The notes: generated by a model from the letters alone, not told the origin. A stretch of DNA of 44,912 bases from an uncultured Clostridia bacterium (GCA_900016865.1 FIZI01000014.1:1-44912); one strand, 5' to 3'; counted from the stretch's first letter, positions 13,363 through 22,638 are shown. A program made the numbers and translations.

Positions 13363-14408
13363 TCCTGGATCGGGCCGAGATCATAGGCCTGTTGACGACC
13401 ACAGACGAGAGCGAGATCAGGGTGTTGAGGACGAGGGCGGAGACCACGTGCCTCAAGGTGTTCGGCAGCGACGTACACCTCCGCGGGATAATTGAGTTCT
13501 CGAACTACTGTCGGCAAGACTGCCTGTACTGCGGTTTGAGGCGCTCAAATATCGGCCAGCCCAGATACCGCATGGGCCTCTCGGAGATAGTCGATGCAGC
13601 CGAAAAAGCGGCTTCGCTCGGCTTCAAGACCATAGTGCTGCAATCGGGAGAGGACCTGTACTACTCAGTCAGCGACATCGCACGCCTCATCGAGACGATC
13701 AAGTCGCGCCTAGATGTGGCAGTGACTCTATCACTCGGACAGCGCGATAAGGCTGCGTATAGATCCTGGGCGGCTGCTGGTGCGGATCGCTATCTGTTGC
13801 GTCATGAGACCTCCAACCCGGTCCTCTACGCGTACTTGCACCCGGGCCACTCATTGGACGAACGGATCGATCACTTGCACATGCTCAGAGAAGCCGGGTT
13901 TCAGATCGGAGCAGGCAACATGGTCGGTCTCCCGGGACAGACGGTCGATGACATTGCAGGCGACCTGCTCTTGATGAAACAGCTCGAGGTTGACATGGCA
14001 GGCATTGGCCCCTTTGTTCCAAATCCTTGTACTCCTTTGGCTAACTCCAACGGCGGAACGCTTGACTTGGTGCTCAGAGAAATGGCTATTCTCCGAGTGC
14101 TGATGCCCGACGTTATGATTCCGGCAACAACGGCCTTGGACACGCTTGATTTGCATGGGCGTGAACTGGCTCTTCGCTGGGGAGCAAACGTGATGATGCC
14201 CAACGTGACACCGACCAAGTATCGACGGATGTACACGCTTTATCCCGGAAAGACGAGTGTAGACGAGGACCCAAAGCAATCCGCAGACTGCATGAGGTTA
14301 CGAGTTCGATCCTGCGGCCGCAGTATTGCAACCGGGTACGGGCACTCACCGAGATACCTCAGAAACAAGCAGCTACCCGGCGCTCAGACATGGGAGGCAA
14401 AGCAATGA
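13359..14408 (+). CDS. hydE: [FeFe]-hydrogenase maturation radical SAM protein HydE
   Basis: A 349-residue radical SAM enzyme that takes part in building the H-cluster diiron subcluster. The [4Fe-4S] motif is Cys51-x3-Cys55-x2-Cys58 (SNYCRQDCLYCGLRRSN). RGIIEFSNYCR, TIVLQSGED, LSLGQRDKAAY, RYLLRHETSNP and GAGNMVGLPGQT are typical HydE segments. The length is normal (about 350). It overlaps the TM1266-like gene by 4 nt upstream and hydG by 4 nt downstream (the hydG ATG at 14405 lies across its TGA), so the maturation genes are tightly coupled. Confidence 0.95.
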   Translation: MILDRAEIIGLLTTTDESEIRVLRTRAETTCLKVFGSDVHLRGIIEFSNYCRQDCLYCGLRRSNIGQPRYRMGLSEIVDAAEKAASLGFKTIVLQSGEDLYYSVSDIARLIETIKSRLDVAVTLSLGQRDKAAYRSWAAAGADRYLLRHETSNPVLYAYLHPGHSLDERIDHLHMLREAGFQIGAGNMVGLPGQTVDDIAGDLLLMKQLEVDMAGIGPFVPNPCTPLANSNGGTLDLVLREMAILRVLMPDVMIPATTALDTLDLHGRELALRWGANVMMPNVTPTKYRRMYTLYPGKTSVDEDPKQSADCMRLRVRSCGRSIATGYGHSPRYLRNKQLPGAQTWEAKQ

Positions 14409-15790
14409 ACAAACTGGATATGGGATTTATCGACAAAGCAACTCTTGAGCAGATGCTCGAGGATAGTCAGCGGCTAAGCTCTGGCCAGATCGAATCTATA
14501 CTCAACAAAGCACGCCAGGCACGCGGGCTTGAGCCCGAAGAAGCGGCTGCGCTGATCCAGGTTTCCGACCCGGGACTGGTGTCTCAGATCTTGGACGCTG
14601 CAGCAGCTGTCAAGCAGGAGATATACGGCAAGCGGGTGGTCCTGTTTGCCCCTCTGTATATCAGCAACTACTGCGTCAACAACTGCCGTTATTGCGGCTA
14701 TCAACACTCGAACAAGACTCACAGGCATCGCCTCAGCCTGGACGATGTCCGTGCCGAGGTAGAGGCACTGGAGCGGATGGGCCACAAGAGGCTAGCTGTA
14801 GAAGCAGGAGAAGACCCGGTCAACTGCCCGCTCGACTACGTGCTCGAAGTCATAGACACGATTTACTCTGTCAAGGCAAAAAACGGCGAGATCCGTAGAG
14901 TCAACGTAAATATAGCAGCATGTGACGAAGACAGCTACAGGCGCCTCAAGCAGGCAGGGATAGGCACATACGTGCTGTTTCAAGAGACTTATCATCGTCC
15001 GACGTACGAGTTCATGCACCCGTCAGGGCCAAAGAGTGATTATGACTGGCACCTGTATGCTATGGACCGAGCCATGAGCGCAGGACTGGACGATGTGGGC
15101 CTGGGAGTCCTGTACGGCCTCTATGACTGGAAACTGGAGACGCTGGCACTGCTCTACCACGCGCGGCATCTCGAAGAAACCTTTGGAGTCGGGCCTCACA
15201 CGATTTCTGTGCCGAGATTGAGGGAAGCCGCTGGCGTAAACCTTTCGGACTACCCCTATCTCGTAAGTGACGATGACTTCAAAAAACTCGTGGCAGTCAT
15301 AAGGCTTGCAGTGCCATACACGGGGATAATCCTGAGCACAAGGGAGCGTCCAGACTTCAGAGATGAGCTAATACACTACGGAATCTCACAGATAAGTGCA
15401 GGGTCGAGGACTAGCGTTGGAGGCTACCGCAGGAGCGACGAGTACGACCAATTCTCTGTAGACGACCGCAGGACTCCTGATGAGGTTCTTCTAAGCCTGT
15501 GCAAGTCCGGGTACATTCCGAGCTACTGCACAGCGTGCTACAGGCAGGGCCGCACTGGAGACAGGTTTATGGCACTTGCCAAGACCGGAGAGATCCAGAA
15601 CGTCTGCCTTCCCAACGCGATAATCACATTCAAGGAGTATCTGCTCGACTATGCGGACGACGAGCTGCGGACCGCGAGCGAATCAGCTCTCAAATCCGCA
15701 CTGGGTGAGATCCAGTCGGATAGAGTTCGCGCTGAGACAATCGATAGACTCAAGCGTCTCGAGTCAGGAGAGAGAGACCTGTACTTCTAA
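14405..15790 (+). CDS. hydG: [FeFe]-hydrogenase maturation tyrosine lyase HydG
   Basis: A 461-residue radical SAM enzyme that cleaves tyrosine to make the CO and CN ligands of the H-cluster. The SAM cluster motif is Cys90-x3-Cys94-x2-Cys97 (SNYCVNNCRYCGYQ). The C-terminal auxiliary cluster motif is CTAC followed by 22 residues and a Cys (SYCTACYRQGRTGDR ... NVCLPNAI), as in true HydG and unlike ThiH. TYVLFQETYHRPTYEFMHPSG is the usual substrate-site segment. The ATG at 14405 has a GGGAGG site and overlaps the hydE stop; an upstream in-frame ATG at 14390 has no such site. Confidence 0.96.
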   Translation: MNKLDMGFIDKATLEQMLEDSQRLSSGQIESILNKARQARGLEPEEAAALIQVSDPGLVSQILDAAAAVKQEIYGKRVVLFAPLYISNYCVNNCRYCGYQHSNKTHRHRLSLDDVRAEVEALERMGHKRLAVEAGEDPVNCPLDYVLEVIDTIYSVKAKNGEIRRVNVNIAACDEDSYRRLKQAGIGTYVLFQETYHRPTYEFMHPSGPKSDYDWHLYAMDRAMSAGLDDVGLGVLYGLYDWKLETLALLYHARHLEETFGVGPHTISVPRLREAAGVNLSDYPYLVSDDDFKKLVAVIRLAVPYTGIILSTRERPDFRDELIHYGISQISAGSRTSVGGYRRSDEYDQFSVDDRRTPDEVLLSLCKSGYIPSYCTACYRQGRTGDRFMALAKTGEIQNVCLPNAIITFKEYLLDYADDELRTASESALKSALGEIQSDRVRAETIDRLKRLESGERDLYF

Positions 15791-15806
15791 GAGGGTGTTG
15801 CAACTC

Positions 15807-17072
15807 ATGAATACGACTCCAAGAAGCAATAGATACCACATCGCCATAGTAGGCCGGAGAAACGTCGGCAAATCGAGCCTCATCAACGCGATCGCAAACC
15901 AAGACATATCGCTCGTTTCAAGTACACCGGGCACGACTACCGATCCTGTGTACAAGGCAATGGAATTGCAGCCCTTTGGCCCTGTCGTTCTCATAGACAC
16001 GGCCGGGATCGACGACACGGGCGCACTTGGAAAGGAGCGCACAAAGCGCTCATACGCTGTGCTTGACAAAGCCGACCTAGTCGTCTTGGTGACAGAGGCG
16101 TCTGATCACGATCCTCCCGAGCCGGTCATAGACGATGACGAAAAAAGAGTCATCGAACTGGCTCGTGATCGCAAACTGCCACTGTTGGTCGCGGTAAACA
16201 AACTTGACAGCCCGGAATCGAGAAAAGCGCTGGTCAAGACATCGCAAACCCTAAGCGCAAGTCTAGACAAGAACACCACGGTTTGCGCAGTCAGTGCCAA
16301 GAACAGAGGCGGAGTCGATGAGCTGATTGAGGCCATAAAGGCTGTGGCGGAGCAGGCATCGCAAAACCGATCTGAAGTATCGATCATAGGCGACCTAATA
16401 GAGCCAGGAGACACGGTCATACTAGTATGCCCAATAGACGAAGAGGCGCCTAAGTCGAGGCTGATACTTCCTCAAGTGCAGACCATACGCGACACACTGG
16501 ACCACGATGCACTTGCTCTGGTCGTTCAGCCGGCCCGGCTACGAGACGCTCTGAACAACCTCAAGTCGCCTCCTGCCTTGGTTGTAACAGACTCCCAGGT
16601 GTTTAGCGAGGTAGCGAAGGTTGTTCCAGATGAGGTTCCGCTTACTTCCTTTTCGATCCTGTTTGCTCGCCATCGCGGAGACCTTGACCAACTCAAGGCT
16701 GGTATCAAGGCGGTGGATTCGCTGAAACCGGGTGACAAGGTTTTGATCGCCGAGGCCTGTACGCACCACCCGATAGCAGAGGACATCGCCAGGGTAAAGA
16801 TACCGAGGTGGCTGCAGCAACGCGTGGGCAATCTGCAGTTTGACTTCTGCTCAGGCGGCGGCTTTCCTGATGATCTTAGCAGCTATGCCCTTATCATTCA
16901 CTGTGGTGGGTGTATGGTTAACAGGAGGCAGATGCTCAACAGGCTCAGAGTCGCGCGCTCTGCCGGAGTGCCAATAACCAACTACGGCCTCCTGATCTCA
17001 CACATCAAAGGCATATTGCCAAGGGCAATCCAGGTGTTTGACCTTCATGAACAACAACGGGCGACCTGCTAA
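15807..17072 (+). CDS. hydF: [FeFe]-hydrogenase maturation GTPase/scaffold HydF
   Basis: A 421-residue GTPase that carries the diiron precursor and delivers it to HydA. The P-loop is GRRNVGKSSL (residues 16-25), G3 is DTAG, and G4 is NKLD. The C-terminal cluster domain has Cys318-x-His320 (EACTHHP) and His365-Cys366-x2-Cys369 (IIHCGGC), the CxH...HCxxC motif of HydF. The ATG at 15807 follows an AGAGGGTG site 16 nt after the hydG stop; the open frame runs back into hydG but without family sequence. It ends the operon. No hydrogenase structural gene is in the window, so the client enzyme is encoded elsewhere. Confidence 0.95.
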   Translation: MNTTPRSNRYHIAIVGRRNVGKSSLINAIANQDISLVSSTPGTTTDPVYKAMELQPFGPVVLIDTAGIDDTGALGKERTKRSYAVLDKADLVVLVTEASDHDPPEPVIDDDEKRVIELARDRKLPLLVAVNKLDSPESRKALVKTSQTLSASLDKNTTVCAVSAKNRGGVDELIEAIKAVAEQASQNRSEVSIIGDLIEPGDTVILVCPIDEEAPKSRLILPQVQTIRDTLDHDALALVVQPARLRDALNNLKSPPALVVTDSQVFSEVAKVVPDEVPLTSFSILFARHRGDLDQLKAGIKAVDSLKPGDKVLIAEACTHHPIAEDIARVKIPRWLQQRVGNLQFDFCSGGGFPDDLSSYALIIHCGGCMVNRRQMLNRLRVARSAGVPITNYGLLISHIKGILPRAIQVFDLHEQQRATC

Positions 17073-17091
17073 TCTCGCAGATTGCCCGTTG
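17055..17091 (+). terminator. Hairpin overlapping the hydF stop codon
   Basis: CAACGGGC (17055-17062) pairs with GCCCGTTG (17084-17091), with an inner CTGC/GCAG stem (17066-17069/17077-17080). The hydF TAA lies in the loop region. There is no T-run, so it is a likely 3' end stem or a weak bidirectional terminator between convergent hydF and the HAD gene. Confidence 0.5.
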
Positions 17092-17138
17092 GTTCTCCAT
17101 CCCTTCTGTACTTCTCAGTGTCGCCGAATTGATGCCGC

Positions 17139-17819
17139 TTACGCCAAGGCCCGTGACTCGGCCGCTCCGGATCCCAGCACTTCAGGAAGTCGGGCTACGC
17201 TGTCAATGATCGCTAGCGGCTTGTATGCTTGGAATTGCTCCCTGCTTGTAAATCCTGTGAGGACCGCAACAAACGGCAGCTCGGCAGCTGTAGCCGCCTG
17301 AGCATCCACTAGGTGATCACCGACATAAACGACAGAATCTCTCGAACACCCAATGCACTCGACTGCCTTGAGTAATGCAGTGGGATCGGGCTTATGGGCA
17401 GGCACGTCGCCTGCTCCAACGATCACACTGAAGCAATGGTCTATGCCATCTCTCTTGAGGACTTCGACGATCCTGCGGCGGAGCTTATTGGAAACAACTC
17501 CCTGATGAATCCCGGCCTCGTGAAAAGCCAGGATAGCCTCCTTCACCCCGGGGAACAGCTTAGTCCCGGGAGCCATGACTTCATCCGCACGAGCGATGAA
17601 GTTCGTAACCAAGGCATCGATCTGCTCCTCAGTGAGCTCCTGATCAATGAGTTGGTCAAACGCTCCGGGAAGTGACAACCCTATGGTCTGCTTGATCTGC
17701 TCTGGGGACGGCACTGGAAAACCGCCGCGTGTCAATGCATAGCTAATGGACTTAACTACACCTACCGAAGAATCAACCAGGGTGTAGTCAAAATCGTAGA
17801 TAACGGCACTCAGATGCAT
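17139..17819 (-). CDS. HAD-superfamily phosphatase (phosphoglycolate phosphatase / PpaX-like)
   Basis: A 226-residue cytoplasmic HAD hydrolase with a helical C1 cap. Motif I is IYDFDYTLVDSS (nucleophile and acid Asp9 and Asp11), motif II GVVSNK, motif III Lys in HKPDP, and motif IV VGDHLVDAQAA. Motif spacing and the cap position match the Gph/PpaX branch, which acts on phosphoglycolate, pyrophosphate or small sugar phosphates; the substrate cannot be decided. The ATG at 17819 is preceded by AGAGGTGATAG. It is convergent with hydF and divergent from the beta-barrel gene. Confidence 0.85.
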   Translation of the reverse strand: MHLSAVIYDFDYTLVDSSVGVVKSISYALTRGGFPVPSPEQIKQTIGLSLPGAFDQLIDQELTEEQIDALVTNFIARADEVMAPGTKLFPGVKEAILAFHEAGIHQGVVSNKLRRRIVEVLKRDGIDHCFSVIVGAGDVPAHKPDPTALLKAVECIGCSRDSVVYVGDHLVDAQAATAAELPFVAVLTGFTSREQFQAYKPLAIIDSVARLPEVLGSGAAESRALA

Positions 17820-18253
17820 CTAAATCTATCACCTCTAATTACGGTATCGCAAGGATGACTCGCGTAGAATCGACCTAAGTCTCGCACCAAGTAGCTGCTA
17901 TATGACAGCTAGAGCCTACTATACGACATCATATCACAAAAAGCTGCCGACTTGTGGTTCCCTCATGATCCCCAGGCGCCGAGTCCTCCGTCACTCCGTC
18001 AATGGAGATGGTTCAATGTGCACTAGTAGTATCTCGACTCGTGCGGAGGAGACCATCGATCAGGCCTCCTGGCGCGGCGGAAGTGGACGACATGCGAAGG
18101 AGACTAAAGATCGACTATACAGGAGCCTATGGGAGGGTTTGGAGAACTATGAGCGAAGATATATGTTATGGCTTTTGCAGCCTACTAACATCCATCTCCA
18201 AGATACTTCAGTACAACCTACGCTCATTTATCTATACTCAAGGAGGAGTCAGT
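17820..18253. other. Intergenic region, 434 bp, mostly unexplained
   Basis: No convincing gene is present; short open frames in 17902-18250 lack ribosome binding sites and have no recognisable family features. TTGGAG (18139-18144 region) followed 17 nt later by TATGTT is a weak candidate promoter for the beta-barrel gene. A GGAGGAG ribosome binding site ends the region at 18242-18248. The length leaves room for a regulatory leader, but no known riboswitch was recognised. Confidence 0.4.
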
Positions 18254-18781
18254 ATGAAGCGAACCGTTCTGTTAGTGTTCCTATCTACCCTGTTCTTGTT
18301 TACAGCTGTGTTCTCTGCATCCGCAGCATCCGGAGGAGAAGTCGCAGTATCGTGGGTGGACTCAAACTGGGCGATTGAGGGAGGACTGTACCTGACCGAC
18401 AAGGTGTCTGCCTGGGGCAGCTATTGGCCTTTCGGAGGCGGCGAGTCACAGTTCAAGGCATCTGTGGGCTATGACATATCCAAGACTGACCAGGGTACCT
18501 TGAGAGCGTCAGCAGGTGTTCTCGCCGTGACCAGTTCGGGTAGCACTGACTACGCTCCCACGATCGGGCTGTCAGGAAAGGCCACACTGAGCGACCAGCT
18601 GTTCGTATCAGGCAGCTTCGACTACGCTTTCCAGACAGGGAACCTCTCTGCTCGCAGCGTCTACGACATCGGAGTCGGCTATGTGTTCACTGAGGGGTTC
18701 TACGTGGGCGCCAAGGCTGCCGGCAACCTGAGCGACTCAGGAGGCATGAAGTTCGGTATATCTGTAGGTTTGACTTTCTAG
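18254..18781 (+). CDS. Secreted small beta-barrel-like protein, putative outer membrane protein
   Basis: A 175-residue protein with a clear signal peptide (MKRTVLLVFLSTLFLFTAVF, then SASAASGG with an AxA cleavage site near residue 25). The mature part is built of alternating polar/apolar strands rich in Gly, Ser, Tyr and Phe: AIEGGLYL, SAWGSYWPFGG, FKASVGYDIS, LRASAGVLAV, TIGLSGKATL, LFVSGSFDYAF, VYDIGVGYVF, FYVGAKAAGN. The C-terminus KFGISVGLTF ends in Phe and fits the BAM beta-signal of outer membrane barrels, about eight strands. The ATG at 18254 has a GGAGGAG site six nt upstream; the open frame extends farther back without a signal-like start. It has its own strong terminator. Family identity is unknown. 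Confidence 0.75.
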   Translation: MKRTVLLVFLSTLFLFTAVFSASAASGGEVAVSWVDSNWAIEGGLYLTDKVSAWGSYWPFGGGESQFKASVGYDISKTDQGTLRASAGVLAVTSSGSTDYAPTIGLSGKATLSDQLFVSGSFDYAFQTGNLSARSVYDIGVGYVFTEGFYVGAKAAGNLSDSGGMKFGISVGLTF

Positions 18782-18814
18782 TCGCCAACAGAGTCTTAGC
18801 AATTGTACATGAAA

Positions 18815-18845
18815 GCGAGGGGCGACCAACCCCTCGCCTTTCTAT
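18815..18845 (+). terminator. Intrinsic terminator of the beta-barrel gene, possibly bidirectional
   Basis: GCGAGGGG (18815-18822) and CCCCTCGC (18830-18837) form a perfect 8-bp stem with a 7-nt loop, followed by CTTTCTATTT. On the minus strand the stem is followed by TTTC, so it may also end the convergent chemoreceptor transcript. Confidence 0.8.
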
Positions 18846-18882
18846 TTCAACATAAACGGCATAAACGTCATATGAACGCCGA

Positions 18883-20592
18883 TTACGCGACCTTGAACTG
18901 GCCGACCAGGCCCGCCAGTTTCGTAGCTGCTCCTGCCAGAGTAGATGCTGAGCTCGATACCTCCTCAATTGCTGCGCTCTGCTGTTGTGCCGACGAAGCT
19001 ACCTCATCGGACCTCGCCGCAATCTGGTCGCTGACATTGGCGATCTCATCGATCAGCCGCATGATATCATCTGCATTAGCCGCCATTTCCTCTGCAGCCG
19101 CACTGCTCTCCTCTGTGATTGCTGCTGCGTTGGCCATCGCATCACTGACCGCCTTGCTCCTCTGGCTCAGCCTCTCTATGAGGGTCTCCAAGTCGTTGAC
19201 CGACGCATCAACCGTGTCGGCACCGCTCGCGATCTCCTTTAGGATCTTCTCTGCGCCTACCGCTAAGTTGACGCCCTCGTCGACCAAGCGGCCGTTGCTC
19301 TCAACCGCATGTACAGTCTGGTTGATTGACTGCCCCAGTCCTTCGATGATAGCTGCAATCTCGCTGGTCGACTGAGTCGAGCGCTCAGCCAGTCTGCGGA
19401 CCTCATCAGCCACAACAGCAAAGCCCTTGCCCGCCTCACCTGCTCGTGCCGCTTCGATAGCTGCATTGAGTGCCAGTAGGTTGGTCTGATCCGCTATGTC
19501 GTTGATGACAGATAGGATCTCCTCTATCTGCCTGGATCCCGACTCAAGTTCAGCCACACTCGTCAAAGCTTGGTCAACGCCATCCTTTATGCTGCGCATC
19601 CCACTGACGACCGTACCCACTGCCTCGGTACCCCTAAGTGCGCGGTCTCGGTTGGCCCTGCTCTCCTCACCTATGCTCCGTACGGCATCAGCCGCCTCTT
19701 GGACGTCCTTGGCCATTATATCTGCCAAAGTCGAAGTCTTTTCGACCTCCGCAGCCTGTTCCTGAGCCCCTCGAGCGACCTGATCGATAGCAGAGACTAG
19801 TTGCTGAACAGATTCTCTAGTTGTTGATCTCCCTCGGTTCTGTTCGTTGATACCAGTGGCAATCTCTGCTATAGCTGTGACGATCTGGTTTGTGGAGTCG
19901 GCTTGCTCATTCGCAACATCCGCCAGCTGCGAAGCCCCTTCCTCGACTTCTGTTCCTGCTATAGCTACTTCGCGAATAACAGCTGCCAGTTTGTCCACAA
20001 AAACGTTGAACCACTTGGCCATCTCGCCAAGTTCATCCTTAGAGGCCACACTGAGGTGCCTTGTCAAGTCTCCCTCGCCTTCGGATATGTCCCTAAGAGC
20101 CTCGACCATTCGCCGAATAGGTATGGTAACCGACCTCGTGACGAAGAACGAAAACAAGAGTTGAACAGCTAGTGCAATCGCTATGCCCCATGCTAGAATC
20201 CTTGATATGTTCTGAGCTAGTTTGTGCGAATCCGCCCTCAGCATCTCTTGATCGCTACCCAGCATCTCCTCAAGAGCATTCACGTGGCCCCTCATCTCTC
20301 CGAACAGGGCCCTACCGTCGCTGAGTGCCAGTCTCTGGGCTTCAGCTCTAAGCTCAGGATCCCCTGACATTGCCATAGACACGATACGGTTGCTGACCTC
20401 GAGCCATTTGGCTCTCGCAGCCTCATACTCGGCTGCCCTGTCTCTCTGCTCTGGAGTGAGCTCGTACTGGATAAACTCGTTCCACCTTTCTTCAGACTCG
20501 GTCAGATTGGCTTGATACCCCTGATAGGATTGTTGCTGTGTGACTGGATCATCCGCCAAGAAGATGTCTCTCTCGGCTATTGTGATCTGCAT
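18883..20592 (-). CDS. Methyl-accepting chemotaxis protein lacking its N-terminal membrane anchor
   Basis: The frame encodes 569 residues: a helical sensor remnant (1-130), one membrane helix ([20 protein letters not shown], about 132-151), a HAMP domain with [21 protein letters not shown], and a full MCP signalling domain with [18 protein letters not shown] and [15 protein letters not shown]. Normal receptors of this type begin with a cytoplasmic tail and a first membrane helix before the four-helix sensor. Here the sequence starts inside the sensor ([10 protein letters not shown]), the same frame closes eight codons further upstream with TGA, and the ATG at 20592 has no ribosome binding site. 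It is therefore probably a 5'-truncated gene, with the breakpoint next to the divergent ABC operon. Confidence 0.8.
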   Translation of the reverse strand: MQITIAERDIFLADDPVTQQQSYQGYQANLTESEERWNEFIQYELTPEQRDRAAEYEAARAKWLEVSNRIVSMAMSGDPELRAEAQRLALSDGRALFGEMRGHVNALEEMLGSDQEMLRADSHKLAQNISRILAWGIAIALAVQLLFSFFVTRSVTIPIRRMVEALRDISEGEGDLTRHLSVASKDELGEMAKWFNVFVDKLAAVIREVAIAGTEVEEGASQLADVANEQADSTNQIVTAIAEIATGINEQNRGRSTTRESVQQLVSAIDQVARGAQEQAAEVEKTSTLADIMAKDVQEAADAVRSIGEESRANRDRALRGTEAVGTVVSGMRSIKDGVDQALTSVAELESGSRQIEEILSVINDIADQTNLLALNAAIEAARAGEAGKGFAVVADEVRRLAERSTQSTSEIAAIIEGLGQSINQTVHAVESNGRLVDEGVNLAVGAEKILKEIASGADTVDASVNDLETLIERLSQRSKAVSDAMANAAAITEESSAAAEEMAANADDIMRLIDEIANVSDQIAARSDEVASSAQQQSAAIEEVSSSASTLAGAATKLAGLVGQFKVA

Positions 20593-20610
20593 CAGGTCCA
20601 GATCAGGGTC

Positions 20611-20635
20611 ATTTTGTCAATAAGATAGACAAAAT
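20611..20635. promoter_or_regulatory. Inverted repeat upstream of the ABC importer operon
   Basis: ATTTTGTC (20611-20618) and GACAAAAT (20628-20635) are perfect 8-bp inverted arms with a 9-bp spacer, in the 186-bp gap between the truncated chemoreceptor and the plus-strand ABC genes. A repressor operator for the ABC operon is the simplest reading; TTGTCA at the left arm may double as a -35 box. Confidence 0.45.
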
Positions 20636-20778
20636 TGCATACAGATTAGTAAGGACAACACAGCAAGATCCAGCCTACACCTTGAGGTCTGTGAACGCCG
20701 CCAATCTGAGATGGCCTGTTCAGATACACACGACCCAAACCCGGCTTTAGTTGAGAGCCTGAAGAGGAAGGTGCAGCA

Positions 20779-21729
20779 ATGAAGACAGCTGTGTTGAAGT
20801 CATCACTTCGCAATCGCAAGCGAATAATCAACTACCTAAAAAAGCACTGGACCCTTTACCTCCTGCTCATTCTGCCGATTGCCTTCTTTGTTGTTTTTCG
20901 TTACATTCCAATGACCTATATCCTGATTGCGTTCAAGAAATACAGCATCATCAAGAGTGTTTGGGAAATGCCATGGGCGGACAACCACGGTTTCGAGTAT
21001 TTCATCAAGGCATTCTCCAATCGCGACTTCCTATACGCACTGCGCAACACTGTCATGCTGAACCTTCTTGATCTGCTCGTCGGCTTTCCCGCTCCAATCA
21101 TTCTGGCTCTACTCCTCAACGAACTGCCGTTCAAGCGGTTCAAACGCATCACTCAAACAGTTGCATACATGCCGCACTTCCTCTCCTGGATCATCATTTA
21201 CGGCATGGCGCTGCATCTCCTTGCTCCCACATCAGGTCTAATAAACATCGTGTTAAATCGCTTGGGTTTTGATTCGGTTCCGTTTCTCAACAGTCCCACT
21301 CACTGGGTATGGACCTACGTGCTTCTGGGAGTATGGCAAAGCGTGGGTTGGAACACCATCATATACTTGGCCGCTCTGACGAGTATCGATCCACAACTGT
21401 ACGAGGCTGCGGCAGTAGACGGAGCCGGCCGCTTTAGGATGATATGGCACATAACACTGCCCGGCTTGAGGCCGACCATAGTTACGCTGTTGATCCTGAA
21501 TCTTGGACGCATTCTGAGCAGCGAGTTCGACAGGCCGTATGCTCTCGGCAATCCTTTGGTCAAGAGCGTCTCCAATGTTATCGCCACTTTCGTTTATACC
21601 AACGGCATCCGCGGCCTGCAGTTCTCGTTGACGACGGCAGTAGGCCTTTTCCAGTCGGTGGTATGCGTCATCTTCCTGTTCGCAGCAGACTCTCTAGCCA
21701 AGAGGTTCGGCGAACGCGGCATCTGGTAG
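20779..21729 (+). CDS. Sugar ABC importer permease, LplB-like
   Basis: A 316-residue inner-membrane permease of the binding-protein-dependent family. About six helices are visible, beginning LYLLLILPIAFFVVFRYIPM. The EAA coupling motif that docks the ATPase is LYEAAAVDGAGRFRMIWHITLP (about residues 212-233). The segment YIPMTYILIAFKKYSI after the first helix is characteristic of LplB/YteP-type oligosaccharide transporters of Firmicutes. The ATG has a GAGGAAGG site. It is the first gene of a three-gene operon: permease, permease, binding protein. No ATPase gene accompanies it. Confidence 0.9.
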   Translation: MKTAVLKSSLRNRKRIINYLKKHWTLYLLLILPIAFFVVFRYIPMTYILIAFKKYSIIKSVWEMPWADNHGFEYFIKAFSNRDFLYALRNTVMLNLLDLLVGFPAPIILALLLNELPFKRFKRITQTVAYMPHFLSWIIIYGMALHLLAPTSGLINIVLNRLGFDSVPFLNSPTHWVWTYVLLGVWQSVGWNTIIYLAALTSIDPQLYEAAAVDGAGRFRMIWHITLPGLRPTIVTLLILNLGRILSSEFDRPYALGNPLVKSVSNVIATFVYTNGIRGLQFSLTTAVGLFQSVVCVIFLFAADSLAKRFGERGIW

Positions 21730-21765
21730 AGCGTTCACAACACTACAAAGGAGAGGGCATGCAGC

Positions 21766-22638
21766 ATGATCAGGTCAAAAAGCACACGAATCGGTGATTG
21801 GATCATTGCCTTTGTCTGCTTCTTGTTGATTCTCATCTGTCTTCTGCCAATGCTCAACATCGTTGCGCGCTCTCTTAGTTCTTCGGAAGCAATAATCCGC
21901 AACGAAGTCCTGCTCTGGCCCAAAGGCCTGAACTTGACGTCCTATCGCTTTGTGCTCGGTGATTCGACATACACGTGGTCGCTTATTTGGACTGCAATAC
22001 TTACAGTCATCTGCACGTTCGTGTCCATGTTCATGACAATCATCTGCGCTTATCCGCTCACCTATGACAGACTCATCGGACGCCGCTTTTTCAACACATT
22101 GATCATATTGACCATGTATTTTAACGCAGGCACGATTCCTCACTATCTCTTGCTCAAAGATCTGGGGATGCTCGGCAAGCCGGTTGCACTCATAATCCCA
22201 AACTGCCTGAGTGTGTTCAACATGATCATCATGCGCAGCTACTTCTATGGAATCCCTGAGAGCCTGCGCGAGTCTGCTGAGATAGACGGTGCCGGGCCCA
22301 TCCGCATACTCGTTAGCATCTATCTTCCACTCTCAAAGCCTGTGATTGCGACTCTCTCACTCTTTTATGCTGTCGGGCGGTGGAACGGGTTTTCGGATGC
22401 GTTGATGTATATGGGGAATAATAGGAAGTACTACCCGATTCAGTTGCTCCTGTATAACATCATCAAGAGCATAACCAGCATTGATGTTGCTACGCAGGAA
22501 GGCTTCACGACTCCGGGGCTGAGTGACACGATCCAGGCAGCAACTGTAGTGTTTGCCACTGTGCCAATATTGCTTGTATATCCGTGGCTGCAGAAGTATT
22601 TCATAGCAGGTGCAACCTTAGGTGCCGTCAAGGAATAA
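21766..22638 (+). CDS. Sugar ABC importer permease, YtcP-like
   Basis: A 290-residue permease partner of the preceding gene, 36 nt downstream with an AAAGGAGAG site. RIGDWIIAFVCFLLILICLLPMLNIVARSLSS (in two parts) is the YtcP-type first helix with the Asn-x-x-Ala-x-Ser loop. The EAA motif is LRESAEIDGAGPIRILVSIYLP (about residues 166-187). The end, PWLQKYFIAGATLGAVKE, is the standard C-terminus of this subfamily (YF..G...GAVKG). It forms the heterodimeric channel with the LplB-like subunit for an oligosaccharide. Confidence 0.92.
   Translation: MIRSKSTRIGDWIIAFVCFLLILICLLPMLNIVARSLSSSEAIIRNEVLLWPKGLNLTSYRFVLGDSTYTWSLIWTAILTVICTFVSMFMTIICAYPLTYDRLIGRRFFNTLIILTMYFNAGTIPHYLLLKDLGMLGKPVALIIPNCLSVFNMIIMRSYFYGIPESLRESAEIDGAGPIRILVSIYLPLSKPVIATLSLFYAVGRWNGFSDALMYMGNNRKYYPIQLLLYNIIKSITSIDVATQEGFTTPGLSDTIQAATVVFATVPILLVYPWLQKYFIAGATLGAVKE

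Noticed and set aside
17902-18378. Open frames in the leader of the beta-barrel gene (158 and 259 codons)
   Set aside because: The longer frame only contains the real gene from 18254; the other overlaps it in another frame and has no ribosome binding site.
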